A stretch of 51,082 nt of DNA from Cladosporium sp. IMV 00045 (lineage: Eukaryota > Ascomycota > Dothideomycetes > Cladosporiales > Cladosporiaceae): contig MSJI02000175.1 of the NCBI GenBank assembly GCA_001931905.2, positions 1 through 51,082 of the forward strand, read 5' to 3'. Below are positions 1 through 12,295 of the stretch, one piece after another. The notes beneath the pieces are model-generated. The model was not told the origin of the DNA and searched no databases. It saw only the letters and a list, made by a program, of their open reading frames with translations. How positions within the stretch are numbered: the first letter of the stretch is position 1; each line of letters opens with the position of its first letter. Both the position numbers and the translations under genes were made by a program.

Positions 1-1
1 C

Positions 2-1207
2 ATGTCTCGCGCCGCGCAGTCGAAGCCCTCGCCGGCGGTCAAACGCCCCAGCGGCAACGGCAGCAGCGGCGACGTCCAGCACGGTGAGCAGCATGAGCAG
101 CTGAACGACCGCCTGTCTTCACTGCGCGTCACTACTGACACGGCGTCGCCTTCTTCAGAATCATGCCCCGTGTGCAAGAGCTCGCGCTACCTGAACGCCA
201 GCCTGCGCTTCCTCGTCAACCCGGAATGCTACCACAAGATGTGCGAGTCTTGCGTCGACCGCATCTTCTCGCATGGCCCCGCCCAGTGCCCGCTGCCGGG
301 TTGTAAGAGGACCTTGCGCAAGCATCGCTTCAGGGTGCAGACGTTTGAGGATATCAAGGTGGAGAGGGAGGTGGATATCAGGAAACGAGTGGCGGCTGTG
401 TTCAACAAGCGAGAGGACGATTTTGAGGATTTGAGGGCGTACAATGACTACTTGAACGATGTTGAAGACATCACTTTCAACCTGGTGGAGGGGATCGATG
501 TTGAAGAGTCGAACAAGCGCTTGGAATCATATCGGCAACTGCACGCGGACGAAATCGCGGCGAACCAGCATTTGGCGCAAGAAGAGAAGACATCATACAA
601 AGAACTACAAAAACAAGAGCGACAACAAGCGAGGTTGCGACGCGAAGCGGCCCACAGAGAGGAAGAAGAGGAACGAAGAGAAGCCGCCGAGAGCCGACGA
701 GACGTCCTCAACCGTCTGGCGCAAGGAACCGAAGACGCAGAAACGATCGCAAAGGAAGGCCAGCAAGTCCAACTTAAGCGGCGCATGGACAGACAGGCCG
801 CAGCAGAGCGCCAGCGACAATTACAAGCCGCCTCAGACATGGGCAACGGGAGCTCGAACCTCGTCATCAAAGGTCTCAAGACGCGCAAGGCACCCGAGCC
901 CGAAGCGCCGATCGATCCGTTCGGCGGACTGGCTTTCAAGACCGATTACTACACTTTGCAAGACCATTACAGCTGGGAGGTCGTCCAGAATCCGATCAAC
1001 GATAAAGTCGTCCGGGCTGGCGGATACGATGTCATGGAGCAATTCGGCGGTAGGGCGCTGTGCGAGGCATTTTCTGGTCTGGGCGTGTTCGTGGCGGATG
1101 AAACTACCGAGGGAGTGAAGGGTGAGCAGGACGAGCGTGTGGCGGGCACCAGGAGGGCGGAGTTGGGGGCCAAGGATATGGATGTGAAGATGGAGGATCC
1201 TTTTTGA
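2..1207 (+). CDS. TFB3: TFIIH subunit TFB3/MAT1 (CDK-activating kinase assembly factor)
   Basis: TFB3/MAT1 is the RING-finger subunit that tethers the CDK-activating kinase to TFIIH, acting in RNA polymerase II initiation and nucleotide excision repair in the nucleus. The 401-residue single-exon frame has an N-terminal C3HC4 RING with C55, C58, C76, H78, C81, C84, C96 and C101. The family's conserved stretch follows (RVQTFEDIKVEREVDIRKRV), then the region around YNDYLNDVEDI, a long Glu/Arg/Gln-rich coiled coil (about residues 180-275) and the C-terminal MAT1 tail. Length fits the family. The ATG lies at base 2, so the promoter is outside the window; a further upstream exon cannot be excluded, but the disordered N-terminus reads like a true start. 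Confidence 0.93.
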   Translation: MSRAAQSKPSPAVKRPSGNGSSGDVQHGEQHEQLNDRLSSLRVTTDTASPSSESCPVCKSSRYLNASLRFLVNPECYHKMCESCVDRIFSHGPAQCPLPGCKRTLRKHRFRVQTFEDIKVEREVDIRKRVAAVFNKREDDFEDLRAYNDYLNDVEDITFNLVEGIDVEESNKRLESYRQLHADEIAANQHLAQEEKTSYKELQKQERQQARLRREAAHREEEEERREAAESRRDVLNRLAQGTEDAETIAKEGQQVQLKRRMDRQAAAERQRQLQAASDMGNGSSNLVIKGLKTRKAPEPEAPIDPFGGLAFKTDYYTLQDHYSWEVVQNPINDKVVRAGGYDVMEQFGGRALCEAFSGLGVFVADETTEGVKGEQDERVAGTRRAELGAKDMDVKMEDPF

Positions 1208-2806
1208 GGCATCCTAAAAGTTAAGAGTGATTTTGTTGACTTCGTAGCGGTTTAGCGGCATTTTGGGCTTTGGCGTTTCTTGCTCAGGGTGGATGGAGAA
1301 TAGATACCCACGGATTGGTGTAGGATATAGAGCGGGAAACAGGACAAAAGACTTGACACGGCAGGGGCATAGAAGCACTGCAGTTCAGTACTTGTAAAGT
1401 ATAAATGAGGATTTACTATCATGCCAGGACATGATCACACGACGTTCTGACTGCCTTGACTTTTCTCCGAACTACAACGCATGATATGTGTACAGCAGGT
1501 TACTGCATCACACCAGCTCTTGAGAGACCTTGACGTCACCTCAGAGCTCTCTTAGCTGATGGTGTGACTTTTCACATGTAGAGCTGACGACAAAATCACG
1601 AGAGAGACACACAACATGGAGCTGTACTAATCAATTGCAATGTCAATGAGCTTGAGAGTCCGTGGAAGCTCTACTGGTACTTCAAGTATCTTTCGATGAA
1701 TCAGGCCTTCGTCTGTCTATCTCATCGGCCTTGCAACGAATATCAATGGTGAAGTGGAATACTGTTGCCTACATGTAAGCACGATTTTATCAAACATTAA
1801 TTTCGCAAAAGTCCCATGTTCATCAAGCCCGTGAGCTGCCCCACTACGCCCGTAGACTCCGTATGCCATAGCGGAGAAACGGCTGCGCGAGTCGAGTCGT
1901 GCTCGGGTTCGAAACCCGAACTGCTGCTCTGATGCCTGGTGATGACGATGCTGGGGTCTGCGGGTTCAGCTCATCAGTTGTCGCCTTGGCTCGTAATCTC
2001 AGCTGTGTTCATGGATACGGGTTACTTCTGTTTGGGTACTTGGCCTTCTTGATAGGTTATCATATCTTCGAAGAGAAAATGGAGAGCTCATGCATGCAAT
2101 GCGCTTCTCGACAGTCGAATCGCAGCCTTGAGTACCTATGATGCAACTTCAGATCTTGTCTACATGATGACTGAGCTGAAACGGAGACCTTCATATCCGA
2201 ATGCGCAGTGGAGGGCTGTGGGACCTTTTTTTTATGCGGCCGCGGAAGGGGCGCAGGCGGATCGAGCATGCCGGCGTCGCTCTTGTGCCCTGCCAGCCTT
2301 ACTTCGAAGATCCTTCGCCTTGTGGCCAATTTTTAGAAACATCATCATGCATTTGTGCGTATGAAAACGAGGTGAGGCTGAACATTGAGTGACTGCTCAG
2401 TCAAGTCGCTCATGAAATCCATATGATATACACCCCAAAGAACATCATGGTCAATTCACACATGCAAAACCGTTTCGAGCATCATCGTTCCCCAGGCGAT
2501 CGCCAGGCACGGCTCGGATGACAATCGCGAGATCATCTCGAGCCAGCAGAGGAAGAGTGGAGCTTTGACCCGAACCTCCCAAGCCCTTTGGTAAATAACG
2601 TTTCGTCTCAAGCCTAATCCCTCGTCATAAACCATTCCGCCCGTGTCCGAGAGTGGCACTGCGCGCCGCCGTGCTCCAAACATGCACTTTCACGAGGGGC
2701 TATGTTCTTCCTGAGCCGTACATTCTTCACATAAGTATTCCAGACCTCGCCTGACTGGCGTTTTCCTTTTTGGTTTGCTGTTCTCTTAATCGGTTCTTCT
2801 CATATC
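1208..2806. other. Intergenic, no supported gene
   Basis: About 1.6 kb between TFB3 and the phospholipase gene. Only short, family-less frames are present. Two motifs stand out: a palindromic CRE-type TGACGTCA at 1531-1538, and a tRNA B-box-like hairpin at 1903-1919 that does not extend into a tRNA. Confidence 0.6.
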
Positions 2807-4856
2807 ATGAAATATCAATCATTCTACTCAGGGGCGCTCGTACTGGCTTCGGCCTCAGGTGAGATCACACGAGCAAAACTCATGTACGACGTGCAAATGC
2901 TAACAATCGACAAAAGCGTCTCCTGCACACCACCCCGACTTCCAAGACACCGTCGCATTCGCCGTAGCTGGACTCGCCGAGCGCGCGCTGCCCGCCAACG
3001 CACCGCATGGATACGTCCCTCAGACCAACCCATGCCCCTCCAATGCGCCCTCAGTCCGCAATGCGACTGATCTGTCGCGCGAAGAGAAAGAATGGCTCGA
3101 AGTGCGGCGCAACGCGACCGTGCAGCCCATGCGCGAACTCCTCGGTCGTTTGAACATCGAGGGTCTGGACACGAACAAGTACATCGATGACCACCAGAAC
3201 AACGCGAGCGCACTGCCTAACATCGGCATTGCCGCTTCTGGTGGTGGGTACAGAGCCATGTTGAACGGCGCCGGGCACGTGCAAGCTTGGGATTCCAGAA
3301 CGGAGAACTCGACAGGTGATGGGCAACTGGGTGGCTTGCTGCAGTCGAGCACTTACATTGCTGGCTTGTCGGGTGGTAGCTGGCTCGTTGGGTCGCTTTA
3401 TACCAACAACTTCTCTTCCATTTCTGAGATCTTGTCATATGAAGGAGAATCATCTCTGTGGCAATTCGAGAATTCTATCTTTGAGGGCCCGTCGACTGGG
3501 TCTATTCAACTTTTTGACTCTATTGGCTACTACAGCAGCATCAGGGACTCTGTTGAGGACAAACAAGATGCTGGGTACGACACCACTCTTACTGATTATT
3601 GGGGACGTGCTTTGTCTTACCAATTGATCAATGCTACCGATGGCGGTCCTGAGTATACCTTCTCTAGCATCGCACAGCAAGACTGGTTCCAGAACGGCGA
3701 CGCGCCTTTGCCACTCATTGTTGCCGACGGCAGAGCGCCAGGCGAGATCCTGATCGCCCCCAACACCACCGTCTATACGTTCAATCCCTGGGAGATGGGC
3801 TCCCACGACCCGACCGTCTTTGGTTTCGTGCCTCTTCAATATCTCGGTACCAACTTCACAGCAGGATCTCCCCGTGACGATGACCGATGCGTGACTGGCT
3901 TCGACAGCGCCTCCTTCATCATGGGCACTTCCTCGTCTCTCTTCAACCAAGGTCTCCTCATGGTCAACAGCACCGAAACCAGCGGAGCCTTCCAGGACGC
4001 CCTCCAATCCGTCCTCCAAAACACGCTCGAAGCCATTGGCCGCGCTAACAACGACATCGCCGACTACCCCAACCCCTTCTACCACTACAACAACGACACC
4101 AACCCCAACGCGGAATCCGAACAACTCACCCTCGTAGACGGCGGCGAAGACCTGCAAAACATCCCCCTCAACCCCCTCATCCAACCCGAGCGCCACATCG
4201 ACGTGATCTTCGCCATCGACTCCTCCGCCGACACAAACGACACCTGGCCCACGTCCGACTCCGCCACCGGCTGGCCCAACGGCGCCTCCCTCGAAGCCAC
4301 CTACCGCCGCTCCCTGGCCGACATCCAGAACGACACCGCCTTCCCTTCTATCCCCAGCGTGACCACTTTCGCCAACCTGGGCCTCAACGCCGGCCCGACG
4401 TTTTTCGGCTGCGACAGCTCAAATTTCACAAACGCCTCCAACATCCCCCCTCTCATCGTCTACCTCCCCAACGCCCCTTACGTCTACAACTCCAACGTCT
4501 CCACCTTCGACCCGGACTACAACACCACCGAGCGCGACGCCATCGTCCTCAACGGCTACAACAGCGCCACGCAAGGAAACGGCACGCTGGGGCAGAACTG
4601 GCCTACGTGCGTTGGATGTGCGATTTTGAGCCGCTCGCTCGATCGCACGGGTACCGATGTGCCGGATGTTTGTCAGCAGTGTTTCGACCATTACTGTTGG
4701 GATGGAACCATCAATGATGGAGAGTTGAGCTCTTACGTGCCGGCGATGAAGTTGGCGGATGAGCAGGTTGATGTCAATAGTGGTGCGGGCAGGTTGGGTG
4801 TTGTTGCTGGGTCGGTGGTTGCTGCGTTGGGCGTGGCGGTTTGGAATTTGATTTAA
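2807..4856 (+). CDS. Secreted, probably GPI-anchored phospholipase B (lysophospholipase)
   Basis: Phospholipase B removes both acyl chains from glycerophospholipids at the cell surface or outside the cell. Two exons, 2807-2858 and 2917-4856, flank a 58-nt intron with a GTGAGA donor, a GCTAAC branch site and an AAAAG acceptor. The splice gives 663 aa in one frame. Exon 1 supplies a signal peptide (MKYQSFYSGALVLASA). Family hallmarks are the glycine-rich oxyanion motif SGGGYR near residue 125, the nucleophile motif GLSGGSW (Ser about 169) and the catalytic Asp motif LVDGGEDLQN (about 425). Many N-glycosylation sequons are present. The C-terminus ends in a small-residue and hydrophobic stretch typical of a GPI-addition signal. 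Length is normal for fungal PLB. The sequence shows nothing about substrate preference. Confidence 0.93.
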
Positions 4857-5287
4857 AGAGGATTTTCTTTGGTTTAGGGGATTTTCTTTTGGTTTAGCGA
4901 TTGGGGAAAAGTTTGGATGGGTGGCATTCTTTGACTGTTTCTCTTGTTTCTTGTTTGAGGATTTCTTTTGCGGGTTATTTTGGTCAATCGATCTACTTCC
5001 ATGACATGATACATCTGTTCCCTCGGCTGTTTCTTTCCTTTCCTGGTGTTGTTGAAGATCAACTTCAGGTCACTGATGCCGTACGTCTATAACAACCCCC
5101 GTTCACATCTGGTCAACGTCCCTCTAGTCGTCCATTGCGAAACCAAGTTCCATGCCGCTTGTGAAGAGAATGCTATTGCTATCGTGTCAGTTTCGGTTCG
5201 GTAAGAGGTAATTGAGGGTCCAACGATGGCGTACCTGCGAGTAGCCGAATTGTCAATCCAAGTATAGAGGAAAGCAAAAGTGCAGCC
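4857..5287. other. Intergenic between convergent genes
   Basis: A T-rich stretch just after the phospholipase stop, with repeats of a ttttctttggttta-like phrase at about 4862-4897, probably 3' UTR or terminator sequence. I see no gene. Confidence 0.5.
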
Positions 5288-6028
5288 CTACTCAACGCAC
5301 CAAGGGTGATTCTCGTTGTGCTGGTGATAGCGACACGGATTCTCCTTCAACAAAACGTTGACCTTGGAGTCGAACACCTTGTACTGGTCAGGGAAATGAT
5401 GCTCCTTGACATGCCAAAATTCCTCTGCAACGTCCCTGTAGAAGTCTTGTGGCATTGGCTGTGACTGTGGCCTATCGCTCATCTCATACCCCTCCTCGTA
5501 GACAAAGTAGTCTCTCATCAACTTGCGTAAGGGATCCTCTTTGCCGGTGAGCTCGTATGCCTTGACTATATGATGCTCCTCGGGGAATCGTTGGGAGTCG
5601 TCGCTGAAGCGAATGAATTCGTCAACGACTTCATTAGCCGTCCGGGGATCAATCAACTCCTCCGCCAGTACATATAGCTCAATCAAGAGCTCGAAACGGT
5701 CACTGGCAAGGTCTCGACGGTCACTTGCAAGTTGCTTCCCGGTGGAAGATATGACTTTGCTGTCAGATGCGTCGTCGTATTGCTGCAAAGAATTTATGCC
5801 AAAGTAAAGACAGTTGAGATAGAGGGAAAACAGTTCTGGCTTCGTATCGATGAGTTTCGTAGGCTTCGTAGGATCCTTGAGCCATGGGGGTGAACGAGCA
5901 GCTCGGAAGAAATCCGAGCGTTTGATCAGGACGTCGGTGTAGACGGTGAAGCTTTTGTGTGACGGAGCTATGCCAACTGTGACTTCGAAAGTGTCGGTAA
6001 GGTCGTACCTGTCATTTCTTATTAGCAT
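5288..6028 (-). CDS. BTB/POZ domain protein
   Basis: BTB domains mediate dimerisation and often act as adaptors for cullin-3 ligases; the target is unknown. The frame has the fungal BTB pattern: TFEVTVG, then FTVYTDVLIKRSDFFRAA (residues about 10-45) and a Tyr/Leu-rich helix around LYLNCLYFG. The helical C-terminal part, with an EELIDPRTANEVVDE stretch, is typical of these roughly 250-aa proteins. I chose the ATG at 6028 (MLIRNDRYDL, 246 aa). An alternative is plausible: a GTGAGT donor near 6092 and a TGACAG acceptor at 6010 would splice an upstream exon that creates or extends the start across the junction. The 5' end is therefore uncertain while the BTB call is firm. Confidence 0.8.
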   Translation of the reverse strand: MLIRNDRYDLTDTFEVTVGIAPSHKSFTVYTDVLIKRSDFFRAARSPPWLKDPTKPTKLIDTKPELFSLYLNCLYFGINSLQQYDDASDSKVISSTGKQLASDRRDLASDRFELLIELYVLAEELIDPRTANEVVDEFIRFSDDSQRFPEEHHIVKAYELTGKEDPLRKLMRDYFVYEEGYEMSDRPQSQPMPQDFYRDVAEEFWHVKEHHFPDQYKVFDSKVNVLLKENPCRYHQHNENHPWCVE

Positions 6029-7355
6029 ACCGCAATGTTGTGTATGGCGACTGTTATTCAATCCGGCGACAGCGAGCTCGAAGAGCAACTCACATGTTGT
6101 AGTGAAGTAGACAAGGATTATCAGTAGTGGGTCGAAGAGGAGAGTTGGTGGTAGTATCGGCGAAGGAAGTCGAGTCGGACACGGGAGTTGATGATGTGGT
6201 TTGAAGAGGCGAGCGGACAGAATTAAGTTGACCAAGATTCAAGAAATGAAGCCGCTGATAGTGATTGTAACTCCATTCACATGCGGGCTGCAGACAGCAC
6301 ACTTCTGATACTGCTCAAATTCCGGATGTGTCTGTCACATGCCAATGAAAACCGAACAATCATTGGATGTGTGGAAGTGAATGCATCGGGAGTGAAGTGG
6401 AGTAGATCGCTGTCATTCCATGCTTCTAACGTCGCCCAAATGGCATCAGAACGGAGGAATCACTGGTACGAGACCACTTGAAACGATTCATGTCTGATGA
6501 TTGTCCTACATCTTAGATCAAGCTGCTCGGGTGAGATGTACGTATCCATGTTTTCTCTAGTACTTAGCTTCGATCTGAATTTACCATGGATGACGATAAG
6601 ATCTCGAGGCCAATCAAGGTGTCACGTTGACGGGATGATTTTCATTTCAATGTAGCAATCAAAGAAGACATCAAGCACGACATGAATCAAGAAAACAACG
6701 TGGACGTGAGAAAGCCGTTGTGAATTCATCCAGCAAAGCTGTTCTGTTGGTCCTTCCTCGAGTTGACTTCCACGATGCCTCTCACCAAGAATTGTGTCCG
6801 CCTGGCCGTGATAACCAAACAAACCCAAAAGAAAACCATCCAATCTTGTCTGTCTATGTTCCCAACAACAAATGCCACTAGATTGTCAGCGTCTCTTACG
6901 TGATACGTGCCTTCACGCTGCATGATTCGGATTTTGTCCAGGAGATGCGGTCGTTTCTCTTGCTCACTGGCCTCACAGGCTGTGGGACACCTGCGGTGCC
7001 TGTCGTTAAGAAAGTCTCTTAGCTGGTGTGAAAGCTGCTGGTGATGTAAGCATCGCCCAATGGAGTGTAGTCACGCGCACTGCGGGAGATCACGTGGCGT
7101 CAGAGCTTCCGTGTAAGTGAAGTGAGAACCAACGCCAAGGCCAAACATCCTCGTGGCAACCATAAGACAAACCCAGAATCCCCGATATCAGCGAAATGTT
7201 GGTATGCAAACTGAACTGACCATGAGCCACATGAGTACATAGAGAAATGGCCTTGCTTAACTGAAATGCATTTGGTCTATGCTGAAACTCTTTTACCACA
7301 CGCCATTGCCTCTCTCATCAGTCATGAACTCATATGAACTTCTGCTTTTTTCTCC
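6029..7355. other. Intergenic, possible 5' exon of the BTB gene then nothing supported
   Basis: Bases about 6093-6300 carry an open, Ser/Thr/Pro-rich minus-strand frame that could be a non-ATG or 5' UTR exon of the BTB gene. The remainder shows only short frames without family features. Confidence 0.45.
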
Positions 7356-8923
<1,568 letters not shown>

Positions 8924-9781
8924 CTACTTCTGAGTAAGCTTCGCCGCATACGTATCAGTCCAAACTTGCATAGCATCTTCATTCAGATATTCTGATGCCG
9001 CCGGCCTCTCCGGAGCGGGATGCCAGATCAACTCGTGCAAATTACCCTCGACAATCTCTCCACTCTTTCCCAATGAGACCCAATCCTCTTTCTCGACATT
9101 CTCAAACTCCGATATCACATCGAAAGAGCGCATAATGGTGCTCATGGGCGTGATTTGCTCAGGCGGGAAGAGCTCCAAGAACCCTGGCTCGGGGAGGTTG
9201 GTTGCGACCATGGCGGGTGCAATGGCGTTGAGGAGAATGTTCTTTCCTCGTGAAACGGGTGCCAGACTGCGGACAAGACCGACGAGCGCGTGCTTGGTGG
9301 CTGAGTATATTGGTACGGCGGAGATTGGGAAAATTCCGCTCCCACTGGCTGTAATGGCGATTCTACCTCCGGTTCGCTTCTTTCCTGCTGCAGTACTGTC
9401 GAGGGTCATGTAGTGGGCAGCGAGCTTGATGCCATAGTATTGACCTGTGAAGTTCACGTCGATGGTCTTCATATTCGGCTCTTGAGGTGGCTTGGCAGGG
9501 TCGCCGGTAATGTTGTTGAAGATGTCATCGCGGTCAGAAATGCCAGCGTTGAGTGCGCAAAAGTCGAGACGGCCGTGAGAATCGTATGCTTGCTTGAAGA
9601 GAGCCGCTTGTTCTGTCCAGGAGGATATGTCGGTGCGGATGAAGGTCGTGTTTTCGAGCGTCTCTGGCGGTGGATTGATATCTGCCATGAAAACATACCA
9701 GTTGCGTGCGAGGAGGTGCTTTGTCAGTGCAAGGCCAATGCCTGAGCAAGCACCTGTGACTATGGCGGTTGGAGGAGCCAT
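8924..9781 (-). CDS. Short-chain dehydrogenase/reductase (15-hydroxyprostaglandin-dehydrogenase-like)
   Basis: A classical SDR that oxidises or reduces an unknown alcohol/ketone using NAD(P). The single exon encodes 285 aa from MAPPTAIVTG. It shows the cofactor glycine motif TGACSGIG at residues 9-16, an acidic residue in MADIN that suggests NAD(H) preference, LNAGIS for the NNAG position, the catalytic Ser in ITASGSG, and Tyr and Lys in the YSATK motif. PAMVATNL follows as the usual post-catalytic loop. The frame is open upstream to 9856, but the internal ATG gives the family's normal N-terminus. It is divergent from the ricin-B-like gene, with 560 bp between them. The substrate cannot be read from sequence. 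Confidence 0.88.
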   Translation of the reverse strand: MAPPTAIVTGACSGIGLALTKHLLARNWYVFMADINPPPETLENTTFIRTDISSWTEQAALFKQAYDSHGRLDFCALNAGISDRDDIFNNITGDPAKPPQEPNMKTIDVNFTGQYYGIKLAAHYMTLDSTAAGKKRTGGRIAITASGSGIFPISAVPIYSATKHALVGLVRSLAPVSRGKNILLNAIAPAMVATNLPEPGFLELFPPEQITPMSTIMRSFDVISEFENVEKEDWVSLGKSGEIVEGNLHELIWHPAPERPAASEYLNEDAMQVWTDTYAAKLTQK

Positions 9782-10341
9782 GTTGGGTGAGGATGTTGGG
9801 CAATATGCAGTATACGGTCGTGCAAGGGAGAGGTGGAAAAGGAGAACGAACAGCAATTACCTGTTTCTTTGGATACCTGGATGAGGTGCTAGTGGAGTTG
9901 GTGGCCGCCGGCAGAGAATCTTGCCGAGTTCTCCTCATGAAAGAAACCGAGAGATGTCGGCAAGTCAGCAAAGCTGCACTTGAGGAGTCTGGAAGCCCCA
10001 GCCGACTCATTCCGCCCCACTTTGCATTAATTAGCTTAAGGCTGGCACTAGAGTTATGCCACAGCCACCCTGGCTCGATGATTGAGTTGAGATCTTCAAC
10101 CTTCTACACTTCTCACTACACGACCTGAATGCACAGCCGAGCTGAACTCTGTGATCTGCACTTGAAGAGTGATATTTTGGTAACAATGTCGATCTTCAGC
10201 AAAGTCATAAAAGCGACAGTCGCTCCCCAAGTCCATCCTCTTGTCTCAATTCCACCATAGCCATCGAACATAAAACTAGAGTCCCAACGAAAAAGTGGAC
10301 CGATACCCAGACAAAAAAAAAAGCGTCATCATCTGCATACC
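9782..10341. promoter_or_regulatory. Divergent intergenic region (SDR / ricin-B-like gene)
   Basis: 560 bp shared upstream region. It holds a cataaaagc phrase near 10207 that could be a TATA element for the plus-strand gene, CT-rich sequence at about 10235-10256, and a run of ten A at 10313-10322 just before the ATG. No gene is seen. Confidence 0.4.
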
Positions 10342-10923
10342 ATGACCACGCAACTCCTGACCAACGACTACCTCGGACCGGCCTATAGCCTACAAATCAA
10401 TCCTCGATCCAGGACCAACGGCCTACACGGCGCACCAAGCAGAGACGGCGGCCTTTTCTGGACAATTGTACCTTCTCCCGAAGATCCGGGCAGATACAAC
10501 ATCTGCACAACATATAACGGCCAGCCGAAATGTCTAGATATCTACAACGACAATTCCCACGACCGCACGCGTGTCTGCCTTGCCGATTCGGGCTACTATT
10601 CTGGTCAGACCTGGAGTCTGGAGCCTCAAGGCGAAGGCCGCTATAAGCTATCGAACGACTTCACTGGGCCAGGCTGGTATCTTGACACGTACAGTGATTC
10701 TCATGAGGCGTTTATTAACAGCAGGGATTTTAGTGCACAGCAGTGGCTGGTCACTCTGCCAGCACAAGCTACTGGTACCTGCTATCCAACACAGGGAGTC
10801 ACTGTCTATCATGACTACGGCCCTTCACACGCGGGGCAGAAACAAAGTAATAAGATGGGCAAAATTGCAGGTGGACTCGGAGCAGCTTACGTCGCGCATA
10901 AAGTGTGGGACAAATTGACTTGA
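10342..10923 (+). CDS. Ricin-B-type beta-trefoil lectin-like protein
   Basis: A 193-aa single-exon protein. Three repeats of roughly 45 residues carry aromatic/Gln-x-Trp-like ends (LFWTIVPS, QTWSLEPQ, QQWLVTLP), the signature of a ricin-B beta-trefoil. Each repeat has an LxI or YL core (YSLQIN, KCLDIY, WYLDTY). Residues after 145 form a tail ending in a weakly hydrophobic stretch, IAGGLGAAYVAHKVW. There is no signal peptide, so it is probably intracellular or unconventionally secreted, as is common for fungal trefoil lectins. Sugar binding is inferred from the fold and was not seen directly. Nothing suggests a fused catalytic domain. Confidence 0.75.
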   Translation: MTTQLLTNDYLGPAYSLQINPRSRTNGLHGAPSRDGGLFWTIVPSPEDPGRYNICTTYNGQPKCLDIYNDNSHDRTRVCLADSGYYSGQTWSLEPQGEGRYKLSNDFTGPGWYLDTYSDSHEAFINSRDFSAQQWLVTLPAQATGTCYPTQGVTVYHDYGPSHAGQKQSNKMGKIAGGLGAAYVAHKVWDKLT

Positions 10924-11008
10924 AAGCTCTCCTTCGATGCACATTTGTACAAGTGCAGATCGTTGATTTGTTTGGTTGTGAAAGTGCCTAGCCAGCCCTT
11001 CTCAGCGC

Positions 11009-12295
11009 TTATACTCGCTTAAACAAATGGACCTGGAACTTCATATTTTCCAAGCTGACAGGGTACTTCAGCCCTTGTCCAAGTCGATAAGACATGACCG
11101 GCTCATCGATGACTTTCTCCCAAGCACGCTCCGGTTCTTCATCATCACTGTCTTCACTACCAGACTTTCTTGTCGAGTTCGGCAGCAGAGCGTAATCCAG
11201 CAGCCGGCTCATGGGGTATTTCCTGGTTTCATCTCCTTCCTTCGCATTACCAACTGCAACCTCTGAATAAGCCCCGGGAGTATCAACTACGAGCAGCAAA
11301 GTACCTTTTGGAGTAGCTTCTGTTACTCTTCGGAGAAAAGCAGTCGTGCGAGGCATTGAGGTCGTGTAAAGCTCATTCAGAGTGAACATGAATGTGATAA
11401 GCGCCGGGTCCGTTGCAATAACAGCGCGAAGATCATCTGTGCCGTAATCCAGAATGTCTGCGCGCGTGAAAGTATGCTCAAGTGTTCCAGGTGACAGAAA
11501 CGAAGTATTTGCCGCGCGAGCCGCGGCGCTGGCGTATTTTGAAAGTGTCGGAGGCGTCTTCAGCCCATTGTCCAGCTTCGAAAGCACAGAAGCCCAGTCT
11601 GCCACATCGATAAAATTGAGATGAAGAAGAGGAGCCGGGGAATGGCTTGCTGAGATTGACATGGCCCCAAAGCTATCTGAGACCTCTGCAGCTGGAGCAC
11701 TTGGTCTCCCGGCTGCCTCTGCTGGCTGCAAGTGACGCAGAAGGCCCGCGAAAGCCATCATCTCGGCCGCACCGCCGCCAAAGCATACCACCTTTGCCGG
11801 CGATTGATTTTTTGCGCTGCTCACTAGCCGTGAAATGCAAACATCGTCGGCTCTGTCTGCACAAATCCAGGCCAGCAGCTGGGCGTAACCTAGGGCTCGA
11901 CTTGGACTCCAGCGGATAGCGTAGGCCTCCAGATACGGGTCGTTTCCAAAAGCCGCGTCAAAGTCTCTATGGAAGACAGCATCATTGATCTTCTGCAATG
12001 TTGGCTTCAACGCTTCAAAGTCGTTAGATGCAGGGAATGTGGCGTGAAACACTTCGAGCATTTGTTGCTCGAGCTCAACAGGGAGGGCATGCTCTAATCT
12101 CGGCGGTTCTGATGTTGCGGATGGTGTTGGCTTCACGGTAGATTTCTTCTTTGGAATGTAGCTGGGGCCTTTCCATCCGGGCAAGTTTCGAGTCGGCCGT
12201 ACAGGAGCTTTGGATGCACCGCTGTCGCTCGGCTTTCCGTGTTTTGGCTGCGATTGCTTTTTGCGGTCATATTGGCCCATATTCGAATATTGCAA
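11009..12295 (-). CDS. BMT6: 25S rRNA (uridine-N3) methyltransferase, BMT6 family
   Basis: BMT6 enzymes methylate N3 of a uridine in 25S rRNA, using S-adenosylmethionine, in the nucleus or nucleolus. The single exon encodes 428 aa. It starts with a basic, disordered N-terminus (MGQYDRKKQSQPKHGK, with Met at residue 1 or 6). The conserved helical part RWSPSRALGYAQLLAWIC follows, then the SAM-binding glycine motif VVCFGGGAAEMMAF (about 168-181). Later motifs are LLHLNFIDVADWASVL, ITFMFTLNELY and LLLVVDTPG. The C-terminus LKYPVSLENMKFQVHLFKRV is very characteristic of the family. An acidic linker (SGSEDSDDEEPERAWEK) lies near the end. It is the last clear housekeeping gene before the accessory block. 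Confidence 0.88.
   Translation of the reverse strand: MQYSNMGQYDRKKQSQPKHGKPSDSGASKAPVRPTRNLPGWKGPSYIPKKKSTVKPTPSATSEPPRLEHALPVELEQQMLEVFHATFPASNDFEALKPTLQKINDAVFHRDFDAAFGNDPYLEAYAIRWSPSRALGYAQLLAWICADRADDVCISRLVSSAKNQSPAKVVCFGGGAAEMMAFAGLLRHLQPAEAAGRPSAPAAEVSDSFGAMSISASHSPAPLLHLNFIDVADWASVLSKLDNGLKTPPTLSKYASAAARAANTSFLSPGTLEHTFTRADILDYGTDDLRAVIATDPALITFMFTLNELYTTSMPRTTAFLRRVTEATPKGTLLLVVDTPGAYSEVAVGNAKEGDETRKYPMSRLLDYALLPNSTRKSGSEDSDDEEPERAWEKVIDEPVMSYRLGQGLKYPVSLENMKFQVHLFKRV

Noticed and set aside
448..939. Long minus-strand frame within TFB3
   Set aside because: Shadow of the TFB3 coding strand; Ser/Arg-rich with no family features.
1840..1960. Possible tRNA gene around the B-box-like hairpin
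   Set aside because: No matching acceptor stem, D arm or anticodon arm could be placed on either strand at normal spacing.
3450..4196. 248-codon minus-strand frame inside the phospholipase gene
   Set aside because: Antisense shadow of a well-supported coding exon; Val/Gly-rich composition expected from GC-rich third positions.
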